Below are positions 44,627-54,433 of a DNA stretch of 64,000 nucleotides, piece after piece; position 1 is the stretch's first letter, and every line of letters begins with the position of its first letter. The DNA is taken from positions 35,701 through 99,700 of the forward strand of contig JARYLT010000001.1 in assembly GCA_029907515.1 (NCBI GenBank), written 5' to 3'. The notes under the pieces are model-generated. The model was not told where the DNA came from, ran no database searches, and saw only the letters and a list, made by a program, of their open reading frames with translations. Both the position numbers and the translations under genes were made by a program. The stretch is from Spirochaetota bacterium (GTDB lineage Bacteria > Spirochaetota > UBA4802 > UB4802).

Positions 44627-46805
44627 TTAAAACCCTCCCTTCATCAGTTATTCTTTCCAGGGGAATTTTTACAGTGATGATAGTTCCTGAAGGTTTATTA
44701 TTCTGAATCTGAATTGTGCCATCAATTATCTCAGCACGATATTTCATGATTTTGAGGCCCATTCCTCCTGTGTTATCATCCTCGGATATCCTTTGCCTTT
44801 TTATTCCTTTTCCATTGTCTTCAATGGACAGCGCTAGATAATTTTCCAGTTTATGTAGCTTTATGACGATTAAGCTGCCTTCAGAATATTTTGCTGCATT
44901 GAAGCTTGCTTCCTGTGCAATGTAGTAAAGGTTTGAGGCAACATTGGGGTCATGTATAACAACCGATTCATCAAAATAAAATTTTCCGTCTATTCCATAC
45001 AGATTCTTTATTAGTTTGAGCAAATTTATGATAGGGGATTGTATACCCGTTGATTCTAAATCAATGGGGCACAAACCTTTGGCAAGCCGGTGTGTCTTGG
45101 TGATGGCTTTATGAATGAGTGTGGCAATTTTATCGGCCTGCTCTGCTTCAGGAAGCTGTAAGCTTTTAAGGCGCATGGAAAGTACCTTGGTTAATGCTTC
45201 TATACCAATGAGGTGAGGGTTTAGGTCATCGTGCAGGTCCCTGCTTACCTGTTGCCTGATCCTTTCTGAAATTGCAATGATTTCTTTTTCTAATTTTTTA
45301 CGTTCGGTGATATTCCGTGCAACGACAAGCATTCCGGAGCTATCGCCATCAAGTTTTATGGGGCTTGATATTGATTCAAGCTGAATCAATTCGCCATGAC
45401 TGTTGAATACTTCAACACGGTTTTTAAAGCTTGTATTATTTTTTATTGCTTCTTCTATCGCCTGCCATGGAGGGCGTGTTTCGCTAGTGCGGTGAAGCAG
45501 GTCAGCAATATTAATTTTTCTTGTGCTTAAAGCACCCTTTTCAATACCAAATGTTTGATAGCCTGATTCATTCATGTAATGAATACATCCATGATCATCA
45601 TAAATAATAATAATATCTTTGGCATTTTCAGCAACAAGGCGGTAGCGTTCTTCGCTTGCCATGAGAGCATCCTGGGCATTTTTTATCTGGGTTATATCAT
45701 TGAAGAAAAGAAGCACTGCAGGTTTCTGGTACCAGATAGTAAGCACAGAATTTACATGAAACCAGCGCTCTTGGCTGTGAGTATCAATGATTTTAATGGG
45801 GAACAGTGTGTACTTTTCTTTACCTTCAATTCTATATTTATATTCATTGCGGACAATGTCTTTAAAATCAGGATGAACAAGTTTGTAGAATTTTTTATTT
45901 AAAAGCTGCTCCTCAGTATATCCTGTTATTTCGCATAATTTGGGGTTAACATAGCGTACAAGCTCATCCTGTATAATGGCAATTGCTTCCTTGCTGTTTT
46001 CAACAAGGAGGCGATAGTTATGCTGAGTAGCCAGCAGTATTTCTTCAGCTTCCTGTAATTCAGTAAGATCAATGATTGAAGCTACACTTTTTTTTGTTCC
46101 TGGTATTATGGTTATTGTCATAAAAACATTGTGATACCTGCCAGTTTTATCAATAAGCCTGAACTCGTAATTATTGGGAAGCGATTTGCCGGAGCGGCGC
46201 AATTCATGATTTTTTTCTAAAATCCAGCGGTCTTCTGGCGCCACAAAAAAAGGCCATTTCATTTTGCCTTCTATCTCATTGCGTGTATATCCTGAAATCT
46301 TTTCACATTCACCATTAACCAGTGATATTGTTTTATCTTCTTCTATAAAAAGCATTGCTGTGCCGGTTGACTCAAAAATTGTTTTATACTGTAACTCAGT
46401 TTTTTTCAGGCTTTCTTCGGCTTTTTTTCGGTTTTTAATATCCTTGAAAAAGAAAATAACACCGTCCCTGCCTTCAAAGTTTATGTAGGTTGACGATATT
46501 TCAATATCAATGTTTTCACTGTCACAGGCTATGATTTTATCTTCACTTGAGATGTAGCTTTTGGGGTTTTCAAGAACTAGGGATATAACCTTTCGAAGTT
46601 CATTGTGGCTCTGAGGCTGCAAAAAACTGTATACACTTCTACCTATAACATCATCAGGCCTGGTAGCTTTTAACAGGGAAAGAGCAGTTGTGTTGGCAAA
46701 TACTATGGTTTCGTCAACATACACAAAGATTGCTTCAGGGGAAAGATCAACAATATCTTTAAAGCTATTATGTACAGTATGATGTTTTAAACAGTCAGTG
46801 TTCAT
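44601..46805 (-). CDS. Cytosolic multi-PAS histidine kinase (HisKA_3/NarX type)
   Basis: A 734-residue kinase with no membrane helix. Four PAS domains follow one another (about residues 15-130, 140-255, 265-380 and 390-510), each ending near ITERKKLE- or FKDIKNRKKAEESLKK-like linkers. The dimerisation/phospho-acceptor helix has the HisKA_3 form VSRDLHDDLNPHLIGIE, where His is the phosphorylation site. The ATPase domain shows EDNGKGIKRQRISEDDN and GGMGLKIMKYRAEIIDG. The lack of a membrane anchor points to sensing of a cytosolic redox or ligand signal through PAS cofactors. It is the partner of the overlapping response-regulator gene. Confidence 0.92.
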   Translation of the reverse strand: MNTDCLKHHTVHNSFKDIVDLSPEAIFVYVDETIVFANTTALSLLKATRPDDVIGRSVYSFLQPQSHNELRKVISLVLENPKSYISSEDKIIACDSENIDIEISSTYINFEGRDGVIFFFKDIKNRKKAEESLKKTELQYKTIFESTGTAMLFIEEDKTISLVNGECEKISGYTRNEIEGKMKWPFFVAPEDRWILEKNHELRRSGKSLPNNYEFRLIDKTGRYHNVFMTITIIPGTKKSVASIIDLTELQEAEEILLATQHNYRLLVENSKEAIAIIQDELVRYVNPKLCEITGYTEEQLLNKKFYKLVHPDFKDIVRNEYKYRIEGKEKYTLFPIKIIDTHSQERWFHVNSVLTIWYQKPAVLLFFNDITQIKNAQDALMASEERYRLVAENAKDIIIIYDDHGCIHYMNESGYQTFGIEKGALSTRKINIADLLHRTSETRPPWQAIEEAIKNNTSFKNRVEVFNSHGELIQLESISSPIKLDGDSSGMLVVARNITERKKLEKEIIAISERIRQQVSRDLHDDLNPHLIGIEALTKVLSMRLKSLQLPEAEQADKIATLIHKAITKTHRLAKGLCPIDLESTGIQSPIINLLKLIKNLYGIDGKFYFDESVVIHDPNVASNLYYIAQEASFNAAKYSEGSLIVIKLHKLENYLALSIEDNGKGIKRQRISEDDNTGGMGLKIMKYRAEIIDGTIQIQNNKPSGTIITVKIPLERITDEGRVLNERNHAKQ

Positions 46806-47344
46806 GGTAGTTTAGACATGCGCCATTTGGCATATACTTGTAATACATATTATATAAGACTTTATGGTTTATGTCAAGTAAAAGTTTAAATATAATACAT
46901 TTTATATATGTATATAGTAAATATGTTCATATATCTTCCAATGGTGAATGTTGGAATGCTGGAAAAGATATAAGAAGGGTAGAGCATGAATTGATAATTG
47001 GCAATCGCAGGCGCTCAAGCGCTTGAGCTTCTGTGCAGAAAAGAACAAATTGGGTTTGACGTGGAGAACGCAGATAGTTCTGGATACATAGGCTCAGAAT
47101 ATTAATTACCAGGTTATATTATGTGTGGTTATGAACGATAACAAAGACAGGACGTTGGAGCGCAATACCTTTCGTGTGATGATAAAAGCCTTAGATGGCG
47201 TCAAAAGTACGAAGAAAATGGGTCAATGTGAAGCAATAGCTAAAGGCATTTTTTTATTTGGCACTTTTGTTGTTGCCGTAGGAATAAAATAATGTGCAGG
47301 AAAATTCATTAGTAAAACGTAGCAGGGTCAGAGTAAGCTAATCA
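46806..47344. other. Intergenic region with second dispersed repeat
   Basis: 539 bases. The first part is very AT-rich and should hold the kinase promoter (reverse). The middle carries the second copy of the dispersed repeat. The rest includes a 53-codon open frame (47131-47292, forward) without a ribosome site, which I do not accept as a gene, and a GGGTCAGAG at 47326-47334 like those near repeat copy 1. Confidence 0.55.
46977..47074. repeat. Dispersed repeat, copy 2 (palindrome-bearing)
   Basis: Matches 41409-41503 across AGAGCATGAATTGATAATTG, the palindrome GCTCAAGCGCTTGAGC, and AGAAAAGAACAAATTGGGTT. It has a few extra bases (GCAATCGCAGG) before the palindrome. Confidence 0.8.
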
Positions 47345-50300
47345 TTAATTAGATATATTTTGAAAGTAGATATCCACCTCTCCGCTAGTTGAAGATCGTT
47401 CATCTATCCAGATATGAATTCCTTCATTGGGGGCTCCTCCATCATCCCATCTAAGAATTTTATGAGTAATTTCATAAGGGTTAGATGATTGAGTATCCTT
47501 GACTGGAATTGCAACAAATTTATCGCTCGTATATAATTTTGCTAGAGTTGAATCTAAATGTTGTGCATATATTGTGTAATATATATTGGGGAAATAACGT
47601 GTATCAAGCCAGTCAATGATTGCTCCCCCGATTCCATCGGGTGTTATGGTTGGATAAAATTGTGATTTTGAAACAACTCCAGCACTTACCTGTACAGGGC
47701 CAGAAACAAGGGATGGTGTATTATTATATATACGTGCAAATATTCTTGCTGGATTACCTGAGGTATAATATTCATATACAAGCATTATCTGGGTTGCTGA
47801 AATTGTAGCCATATCAGCAAAACCTGCATTATTGATGGTAAAGGTATTGACTACTCCATTTGTATTAATGTGAGAAAGCCCAATTGAAGGTGCATTGGTT
47901 TCGTATAATACCCATGCGCCGTCACTACCATCTGGTAATACTTTTTTTATGAGGCGTGTACCAGAAGGTGTTTGATTAGTTACTAATTGAATACCAGGAT
48001 CGGTAGCATCATTAGCATCAGGGTCGGCCCACAAAAAATTACAAATGCCGTTAACCTTTTTTGCACGGATATCCCAGTTGCCACCACCAGCATCAAGCTC
48101 ATATATAATTATTGCATTACCTGTTGAATTGGAAATAACATAAGGATTGCGTGCATTATTTGTATGGTCAGTGATAGTATAGTGTGATGTAACTGTGGAA
48201 TCAGGGAACAACCTGTTACCATTTGAAGCATCAATAACTTTTGCATATATATTATCTGATTCAGTCCAGGTAAATAATATCCCTTTATATCCTATGTTGC
48301 TAAATATTATAAAGATCTCTGTTGTAGTACTAAAAATCTGGGTATGTAATGTTAATGTATCAGTGGCTACATTTGTTATTGTGGTGTATTGTTGAGTTGC
48401 AATATTATATATACTATCACCAGCTGTAACACCATCAGTTGAAAAATCCCTGCCAGTTTGTGTAATGGTGTTAACCCCTATTGAAGTTGGTTTACCGCTG
48501 GTAATGAAGTTTGTTGCTGATGGCAGCCTGAATATTTGATAATTGGTGTTATCGACATTAAAAATAAATTGTGATGTATCATTTAGAACTAGTGCTCTAT
48601 TACCTGTGTATATTGATGAAACAATGTCTGATTCACCCGTTGATAGGTTTACAACAATATCATTAGCTGAAATTCCTCCACCCAATATTGAAAAATCAAC
48701 ATCAAGGTCATATAAAATGTTGGTGCTTGCAGTTCCATTAACGTTTAATTGATGAACTTCATAATTGTCAGTTGTATTAAGATTAACATAATCCCTGTTA
48801 ACTGTATATAAATATGTAGGAGGAGGTGAGGCTATATTTTGTCTATTCGCTATATAAGCATTAGGTTTTCCTAATTGAGAAATATTAATTAAAATATCCC
48901 CTATTTCCAAATAAGTATCATCGCCAAATTCAGTTGTTGAATATACTGGGTTAATTGTGCCGCTAGCATACAAAGCATTATTGCCAATTCTATAATGTAA
49001 ATTTCCAGCAGTAATTATAGGGAAATCAAGTTCAAGAAAATTATCATCAACTTTATAGCTTACTGTTGCCAAAGGTAATTCATCATCATCGTTCATTATG
49101 ATGTCGTTATTAGCCACTGACGAAAATTTATTAGCTGTGCTATCATATACATATTCCATATCAGCAGTGTGTGTGCCATCAGTAATTTGGATTACATAAC
49201 CACTGTATACAAACCCCATACGTGCTTCGGATGCTGCACCATTATAAACCTGTATTCCAGTATCAGGATTTCCCGAACCATCATCACCCCAATCCCATCC
49301 AATTACCCCACTATTATACATTGAACATGCATAAATGTTGCCACTGGTATTTCTGGATACAATAAGGTGTGTACCATTTAATAGTGTATTAATTGTGCCA
49401 ACATTTCCATTTGAAAATATATTAACACCATCCTGAGTCCATTTATCCCAGGTATTAGGATCTCCTGAACTTGAGTCTAAAAATTGTGCTTTAATGTCAG
49501 TGCCATTCTCATTCCATACAACATACGATGTACTGGTATCAATTTGAACAGTGTGTATGTCACTGGGTGTTCCTGAAGCTGTTGAAAGCTTGTAATTTCC
49601 TGTTGTCCCTTCAGTTTCATTTGGAATGGTACGTATTACAGCGTTGTATGTATAGGTATTGTCAAAAGGTCCACCTGCTGGTGTTGAATTGTCTGAATCA
49701 ACGCAAATACGAATGCTGTAAACCTGATTGGGTGCTAACCCTGTAAATGTGTATGAATGATAATTTTGATATATCGATGTATCGTGTCGTGTTATAAGTG
49801 CTGTGGTAAATGTTTCTGCATCATCTATTTCAATGTGCTGTATTGATTTCCTGTCAGTAGCCCAGTACACAGTGAACTGATCAGGGTGTGTATTATTATA
49901 TTCAACAAAATAGTTTATTAATGTTGGTGCAGGTAAGGAAGCATAGTCAATGGTTGTAAAATGTATAGTTGTTGGTGAAGGATTAGTATTATTCCCCGCA
50001 TAATCTTTTATTTCGTTTCCTGAAGGTGAGATAGTAAGTGTATATGTTTCATAATAATTTAATGAAGATGATGGCATAAAGAAAAACTGTGTATTGGTTC
50101 CATCAACAATGCCCACACTTCCCGATACAGGATTTAATGAAAAATCTTCTAATAATATACTGGCACCTGTTACTGTAGTAGGATTTACTGGTTCAGAAAA
50201 CTGGATTAATATATACTGTAATGGCAAAAGATCTATATCAACGCCTGTTGCACCATTACTTGGATTTGTTGATAACACTGTAGGTGGTGTGGTATCAGGT

Positions 50301-50875
50301 GGATTTACTCCAGATGTTGTTATAAATTGAAATTCAACATACCCAATAGTAGTTAGTGTTCCCGAATAAAGAGCTTCAAGATTATCAAAATTAAGTGTTT
50401 TTGTGGGATCCCCATTAAGATATGCTGTGTTATGAATACGAATAGTATATGTTGTTGAAGCTACTCTTCCTGAAGTTAAGTCTATATTAAATATTTGATT
50501 ATCAGCTGTTGTTATTGAATAGTCGGATAAGTTGGATAAAGTAGTTGAGCCTTCAACTATTTCTATTGCAGTATTTACACTTGAAACATCCATGGCACGG
50601 GTAAAAACAATAGTTAAATCAGGATCATAATCACCAGGTGGTATACCTGTCATTGTACCTGGGGATCCGGTATGTGATGTTAAACGTCCGGGAAATACTG
50701 CATAAACCTGAGGTACATCAACACCAATAGTTCCAACCACGCTGGTCGTTGTTTCAGGGTTTGGTTGCACGGTTGGTGCCTGTTTTGAACAGAATAGAGA
50801 AAATTGCATCAGTAATATAACTACAAATATATGTATATATACGTGGGTATATAATTTGAATGGAGTCTTTTTCAT
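47345..50875 (-). CDS. Large exported Ig-like/fibronectin-like surface protein
   Basis: A 1176-residue exported protein. An N-terminal hydrophobic segment (VYIHIFVVILLMQFSLFC) ends in a Cys that may be an atypical lipobox. Domains in order are a Big_5-like bacterial Ig domain near the N-terminus (FTRAMDVSSVNTAIEI), a second one (TVLSTNPSNGATGVDIDLLP, FSEPVNPTTVTGASILLEDF), a fibronectin-III-like domain (SIQHIEIDDAETFTTALI, FTGLAPNQVYSIRICVDS), and a long beta-rich C-terminal half. The start at 50875 follows GGAA. It is divergent from another Ig-like protein. The likely role is surface binding or display; the ligand is unknown. Confidence 0.8.
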   Translation of the reverse strand: MKKTPFKLYTHVYIHIFVVILLMQFSLFCSKQAPTVQPNPETTTSVVGTIGVDVPQVYAVFPGRLTSHTGSPGTMTGIPPGDYDPDLTIVFTRAMDVSSVNTAIEIVEGSTTLSNLSDYSITTADNQIFNIDLTSGRVASTTYTIRIHNTAYLNGDPTKTLNFDNLEALYSGTLTTIGYVEFQFITTSGVNPPDTTPPTVLSTNPSNGATGVDIDLLPLQYILIQFSEPVNPTTVTGASILLEDFSLNPVSGSVGIVDGTNTQFFFMPSSSLNYYETYTLTISPSGNEIKDYAGNNTNPSPTTIHFTTIDYASLPAPTLINYFVEYNNTHPDQFTVYWATDRKSIQHIEIDDAETFTTALITRHDTSIYQNYHSYTFTGLAPNQVYSIRICVDSDNSTPAGGPFDNTYTYNAVIRTIPNETEGTTGNYKLSTASGTPSDIHTVQIDTSTSYVVWNENGTDIKAQFLDSSSGDPNTWDKWTQDGVNIFSNGNVGTINTLLNGTHLIVSRNTSGNIYACSMYNSGVIGWDWGDDGSGNPDTGIQVYNGAASEARMGFVYSGYVIQITDGTHTADMEYVYDSTANKFSSVANNDIIMNDDDELPLATVSYKVDDNFLELDFPIITAGNLHYRIGNNALYASGTINPVYSTTEFGDDTYLEIGDILINISQLGKPNAYIANRQNIASPPPTYLYTVNRDYVNLNTTDNYEVHQLNVNGTASTNILYDLDVDFSILGGGISANDIVVNLSTGESDIVSSIYTGNRALVLNDTSQFIFNVDNTNYQIFRLPSATNFITSGKPTSIGVNTITQTGRDFSTDGVTAGDSIYNIATQQYTTITNVATDTLTLHTQIFSTTTEIFIIFSNIGYKGILFTWTESDNIYAKVIDASNGNRLFPDSTVTSHYTITDHTNNARNPYVISNSTGNAIIIYELDAGGGNWDIRAKKVNGICNFLWADPDANDATDPGIQLVTNQTPSGTRLIKKVLPDGSDGAWVLYETNAPSIGLSHINTNGVVNTFTINNAGFADMATISATQIMLVYEYYTSGNPARIFARIYNNTPSLVSGPVQVSAGVVSKSQFYPTITPDGIGGAIIDWLDTRYFPNIYYTIYAQHLDSTLAKLYTSDKFVAIPVKDTQSSNPYEITHKILRWDDGGAPNEGIHIWIDERSSTSGEVDIYFQNISN

Positions 50876-50942
50876 ATTGTTATTCCCATACATTTATGGG
50901 TACTTTAATATATTAATCATAAAGTATTGCTAATTCAAACAA

Positions 50943-50965
50943 AAAATGTTTGCATTAAACATTTT
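50943..50965. repeat. 9-bp inverted repeat between the divergent surface genes
   Basis: AAAATGTTT and its complement with a GCATT loop, about 70 bases from both divergent genes. It is a candidate shared operator. Confidence 0.4.
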
Positions 50966-51017
50966 CTTTATGATACTATATAATATAATAATTTATATAA
51001 TAAATATAATACCTTCT

Positions 51018-53507
51018 ATGCAATGTAAAGTGAAAAATAATATTGTGGCAATTATTATTTTTTTTGCACTGTTTATGCCAGCTTTTGCGTTTGCAGCAAT
51101 AGCTGGGGTGACAGTTACTGCAGCAACACCAACTAATGTGTCAACCGGTCAGCCTTATTATTTAGCATCTGATAACTGGGCTGTGTACAGTTATGAATTT
51201 CTTGTTAACATTATTAATCCAACAGCTACACAGCTATCCGATTATGATTATGTCGATCTTGTAATACCGCTGGGGGGAGGAAATACCATCACTGCACGCT
51301 GGACTGCACCTGTGGCAGCTGGCAATGGAACATTTGCGTTAGTTGCTGGCAGTTATGGTGCTTCATCAATTGAAGCAGCTGATGGAACTACAGTTACTGG
51401 TACTCCGCAAAATCTTACCTTACATTTCAGGATAACATTTAGCTGGGATATACCACTAGACCACAATGATACGCCTGCGGCAAGGATTATAACTGCTACT
51501 GCTACTGACGATGACCCATCCAGTGCGGCTGGCACAACGATAGCTGTTTACGGCTTTTGCAATAGGGTTAAAATACTAAATTTTGCGCAGGATGGTGAAG
51601 CACTAGATGGACTGGTTAATCCTTATGCAGCAGATTTTCATGTAACAGGGACTGTCGCATATAATATTGTTGGTGCAACTGATGCAGTGCCAGCTACTTC
51701 AATAAACCAGGTAGGATTATGGCGAGATAATAATAATGATGGAATAAGTGATAATAATACTGGATTAACTGATTCAGTACCAGCTTTTTCTTTTACTGTG
51801 GATCCGGGGCCAGACATTTACTCATTGGGACAAACATACTGGCGTATTAGAGTCACATTAAAAAATCCTAATGCCTCAACAACTGTGCAGGATAGTGCTA
51901 ACTCGTTGCCAGTACGGTTTGACAGGGTTCTTGTTACCAGTATGGTTGTGACTAATCCAGGGTTGGCCGGCAGGGATGATGGAAATGTACACTGGCGAAG
52001 TACGCTGGTACCTGGCACCCAGATTACACTAACCGCCAGTATGCAAAATAGTGGTGCAGCCATGCAGGGTGATACTGTGTTTGAAATTAGTGGTGGACCT
52101 AACACATTTACTATTACAATTCCCAATGGCTCAACAACGGCAACAGTAGTTATTCCCGCTAATGCAATGTCATTATCAGGAAGTAACACGTATACTATAA
52201 CTCAAATTACAGGCTCAATGTATGGTAATCAAACAGGAGATTCACAGATTCGCGATACTACAAACTATCCAGCATCATACTACACTGACCAAACTGTGTG
52301 GTGGGATAATGCAAACTCGCCAAATGGTGGAGCAGCTATAAGTGGAGTAAATGCATATCCATCACCTACAAGCCTGATAATAGAATGGACACCTGTTAAT
52401 ACGTCAACTGCATCTAGTGATGGTGATTTTTATGAATACAGGGTATATATACGGAAAACAGGTGCACCCACATGGAATCAATGGGATGGTGATGATGACG
52501 CATTATTACGTGATGTAGCGCCGGGGGCAATAGTAAATAATCCAAATGGCTCAACAAACAATGCACTTCATTTTACTTCAACTGGTAAAAAATATACCAT
52601 AATTCCCAATCTTGAAATTTTTACTGAATATGAATTTTATATAACAGCCGTTGATATATTTGGTAATGAAACACCTGTACCAGGGTTATTGTATACCACA
52701 CGTACTCCCGCGTATTCAGTTGAAGTTGCAGTCACAGATGGGATAACAACAATTGATAACACTACCTTTATTACCGGTGGAAGCCCGGCTAATTACAATA
52801 GCCGACAACTACGGGCAGTTAATATACGGTTAAATATAAAGATAATTACCTCTTCAAATGAACTCCCCGACAATGTAAGGGTATGGTATACCAATAATCC
52901 ATCAGATGGTGGTGATATTGATATAGTAATTCCCGGGCCGCCACAAACACCAAATACAGCAGCATTCAGTGCACCAAATGTGTTAGAATCTGCTAATGCG
53001 ATCAAAACAGGGCCCAATACGTGGGTTGCTTATTTGCCAACCACATCTTCTATACTTCGCAATGGCAATCAAATACGGTTTGTTGTTGAAACAACACGTG
53101 CTGGCACAACAGTATTTTCTGATCTGGATATGAGTGATAATAATTCTAATAATAATGAATGGTCATTTTTACTTACGGATGCTCCAATCACTGTTCCCTG
53201 GCCAACGCGTATTTTAAACAATGTCATAACTGACAAAAATCCAACCTGCTATCCAGCCTATTATCTTACCGATGATGCATATGTGGAGATTACAGTATAT
53301 GATATCAAGGGAAGGCCTGTTGCTAAACTGCTGGACAATGCATTCCGTAAAGGGGGCCAGAATATCAAAGAAGGTGGCTGGAATGGCACCAATAAGGCAA
53401 ATAATAAGCTTGGCGTTGGATTGTACTATATCCATATCCGCGCAAAACGCGTGAGCGATGGAAAGGTAATACTTAACTCCTTCCAGAAAGTAGTTATTGC
53501 AAAATAA
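51018..53507 (+). CDS. Large secreted protein with C-terminal FlgD-Ig-like domain
   Basis: An 829-residue secreted protein. The signal peptide NIVAIIIFFALFMPAFAFAA fits the start at 51018; an upstream in-frame ATG at 50946 would add a hydrophobic stretch with no ribosome site. The body is rich in Thr, Asn and Ala and in beta strands, with a fibronectin-III-like part around TSLIIEWTPVNTS and FTEYEFYITAVDIFGNETP. The last 90 residues match FlgD-Ig/sorting-type C-terminal domains (VEITVYDIKGRPVAKLLDN, GVGLYYIHIRAKR). Such tails often direct surface attachment. Together with the divergent Ig-like gene it forms a surface locus. Confidence 0.8.
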   Translation: MQCKVKNNIVAIIIFFALFMPAFAFAAIAGVTVTAATPTNVSTGQPYYLASDNWAVYSYEFLVNIINPTATQLSDYDYVDLVIPLGGGNTITARWTAPVAAGNGTFALVAGSYGASSIEAADGTTVTGTPQNLTLHFRITFSWDIPLDHNDTPAARIITATATDDDPSSAAGTTIAVYGFCNRVKILNFAQDGEALDGLVNPYAADFHVTGTVAYNIVGATDAVPATSINQVGLWRDNNNDGISDNNTGLTDSVPAFSFTVDPGPDIYSLGQTYWRIRVTLKNPNASTTVQDSANSLPVRFDRVLVTSMVVTNPGLAGRDDGNVHWRSTLVPGTQITLTASMQNSGAAMQGDTVFEISGGPNTFTITIPNGSTTATVVIPANAMSLSGSNTYTITQITGSMYGNQTGDSQIRDTTNYPASYYTDQTVWWDNANSPNGGAAISGVNAYPSPTSLIIEWTPVNTSTASSDGDFYEYRVYIRKTGAPTWNQWDGDDDALLRDVAPGAIVNNPNGSTNNALHFTSTGKKYTIIPNLEIFTEYEFYITAVDIFGNETPVPGLLYTTRTPAYSVEVAVTDGITTIDNTTFITGGSPANYNSRQLRAVNIRLNIKIITSSNELPDNVRVWYTNNPSDGGDIDIVIPGPPQTPNTAAFSAPNVLESANAIKTGPNTWVAYLPTTSSILRNGNQIRFVVETTRAGTTVFSDLDMSDNNSNNNEWSFLLTDAPITVPWPTRILNNVITDKNPTCYPAYYLTDDAYVEITVYDIKGRPVAKLLDNAFRKGGQNIKEGGWNGTNKANNKLGVGLYYIHIRAKRVSDGKVILNSFQKVVIAK

Positions 53508-54053
53508 TCTTTTGTATATCCGTGGCTAAAGTTACCTGTAATGCATCCAGCTGTTTTATGATATAGTCCCTGTCAATGGGAAAAGAACCAGCTAACAATG
53601 CTTCTACATCAGCAATGTCCTGGTACCTGCCTGAAGCACATTTAAGCACAATAAGATCTTCAAGATTAATAACAGGAATGTTGATTCCCTTCACTGAAAA
53701 TAGTTTGCTATTTTGAATACAGCGTTTCAAAAAATTATTTGTGGCTACTAATATACATATAACACAAAATGAAAAGAATTTGAAATAATACCATATATTT
53801 TAACAGGGGTTAATGTGGATTGCAGCATTTCCTTGTTATGAGGTATAACGTTACAATGATTTTGCAGTACACTGATTAATTGTATTTCATGTGTTTCATC
53901 AATCAGAGCAATAATATCAAGATCTTCAGTTGCCCTTACATGCCCCCATAAACTGACAGCAATACCTCCAGCAATGCAGAATGGGATATTGGTATTAATA
54001 AGGCATGAGCTTATGGCAATAATGTATTCATGAATTGAAGTTTGGTTTTTCAT
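53494..54053 (-). pseudogene. Frameshifted nucleotidyltransferase (AbiEii/MNT-like)
   Basis: Two reverse-strand frames together make one nucleotidyltransferase-like protein. The first (54053 to about 53748) has the family motif IAGGIAVSLWGHVRATEDLD with the GG and DxD signature of nucleotidyltransferases. The second (ending at 53494) continues with NNFLKRCIQNSK, INIPVINLEDLIVLK and RYQDIADVEALL, the usual C-terminal part. A shift in frame between about 53750 and 53775 breaks it. It overlaps a similarly broken small upstream gene by 26 bases. Either the pair has decayed or the assembly has an indel. Confidence 0.7.
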
Positions 54054-54235
54054 GATTATCTTTTCTTTTTAGTATATCTTCTGTAATTCTAAACCATATT
54101 CCCCCATCATTGAGAGTGGGAAATAATGACTTATACAATGCATGTTTCATTGAAAACATGGTCTGGGTAAGTTCACAGCAGCGGCTGAAGTTTTTTTTGC
54201 ATCATTTTATCAATTAAACTATTATTATCTGACAT
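54028..54235 (-). pseudogene. Broken small partner gene upstream of the nucleotidyltransferase
   Basis: From the ATG at 54235, a sensible frame runs MSDNNSLIDKMMQK and then shifts at a run of eight A (reverse strand; T run at 54191-54198) into NFSRCCELTQTMFSMKHALY and on to a stop at 54028. Removing one A gives an intact 68-residue protein. It overlaps the nucleotidyltransferase start, as expected for a two-gene module. The family is not recognised. Confidence 0.55.
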
Positions 54236-54433
54236 ACATCATAATCCATTCTATACGCTAAATCGCTTACCCTTCCATAAAAAAGTATTTATGTGTGGTT
54301 ACATCTTGCAAAGATCATACCAAAGCTGTGAATGGTACCAAACAGCTTATTCACCAACCAGTAAATTGTTGTACACATGTTTTATGATTGAAATATATCT
54401 TGCAAAGCACGCGTTGTCAATTGTAAAAAAGCA
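54054..54433. other. Region between the decayed module and the transferase gene
   Basis: Apart from the broken small gene (54028-54235), about 200 AT-rich bases remain. A forward open frame across 54291-54521 runs over the 3' end of the transferase gene on the other strand and looks spurious. No promoter or terminator consensus was found. Confidence 0.5.

Noticed and set aside
47131-47292. 53-codon forward open frame between the kinase and the large surface gene
   Set aside because: No ribosome site and no recognisable family; adjacent to the dispersed repeat. Possibly a relic, but not supportable as a gene.
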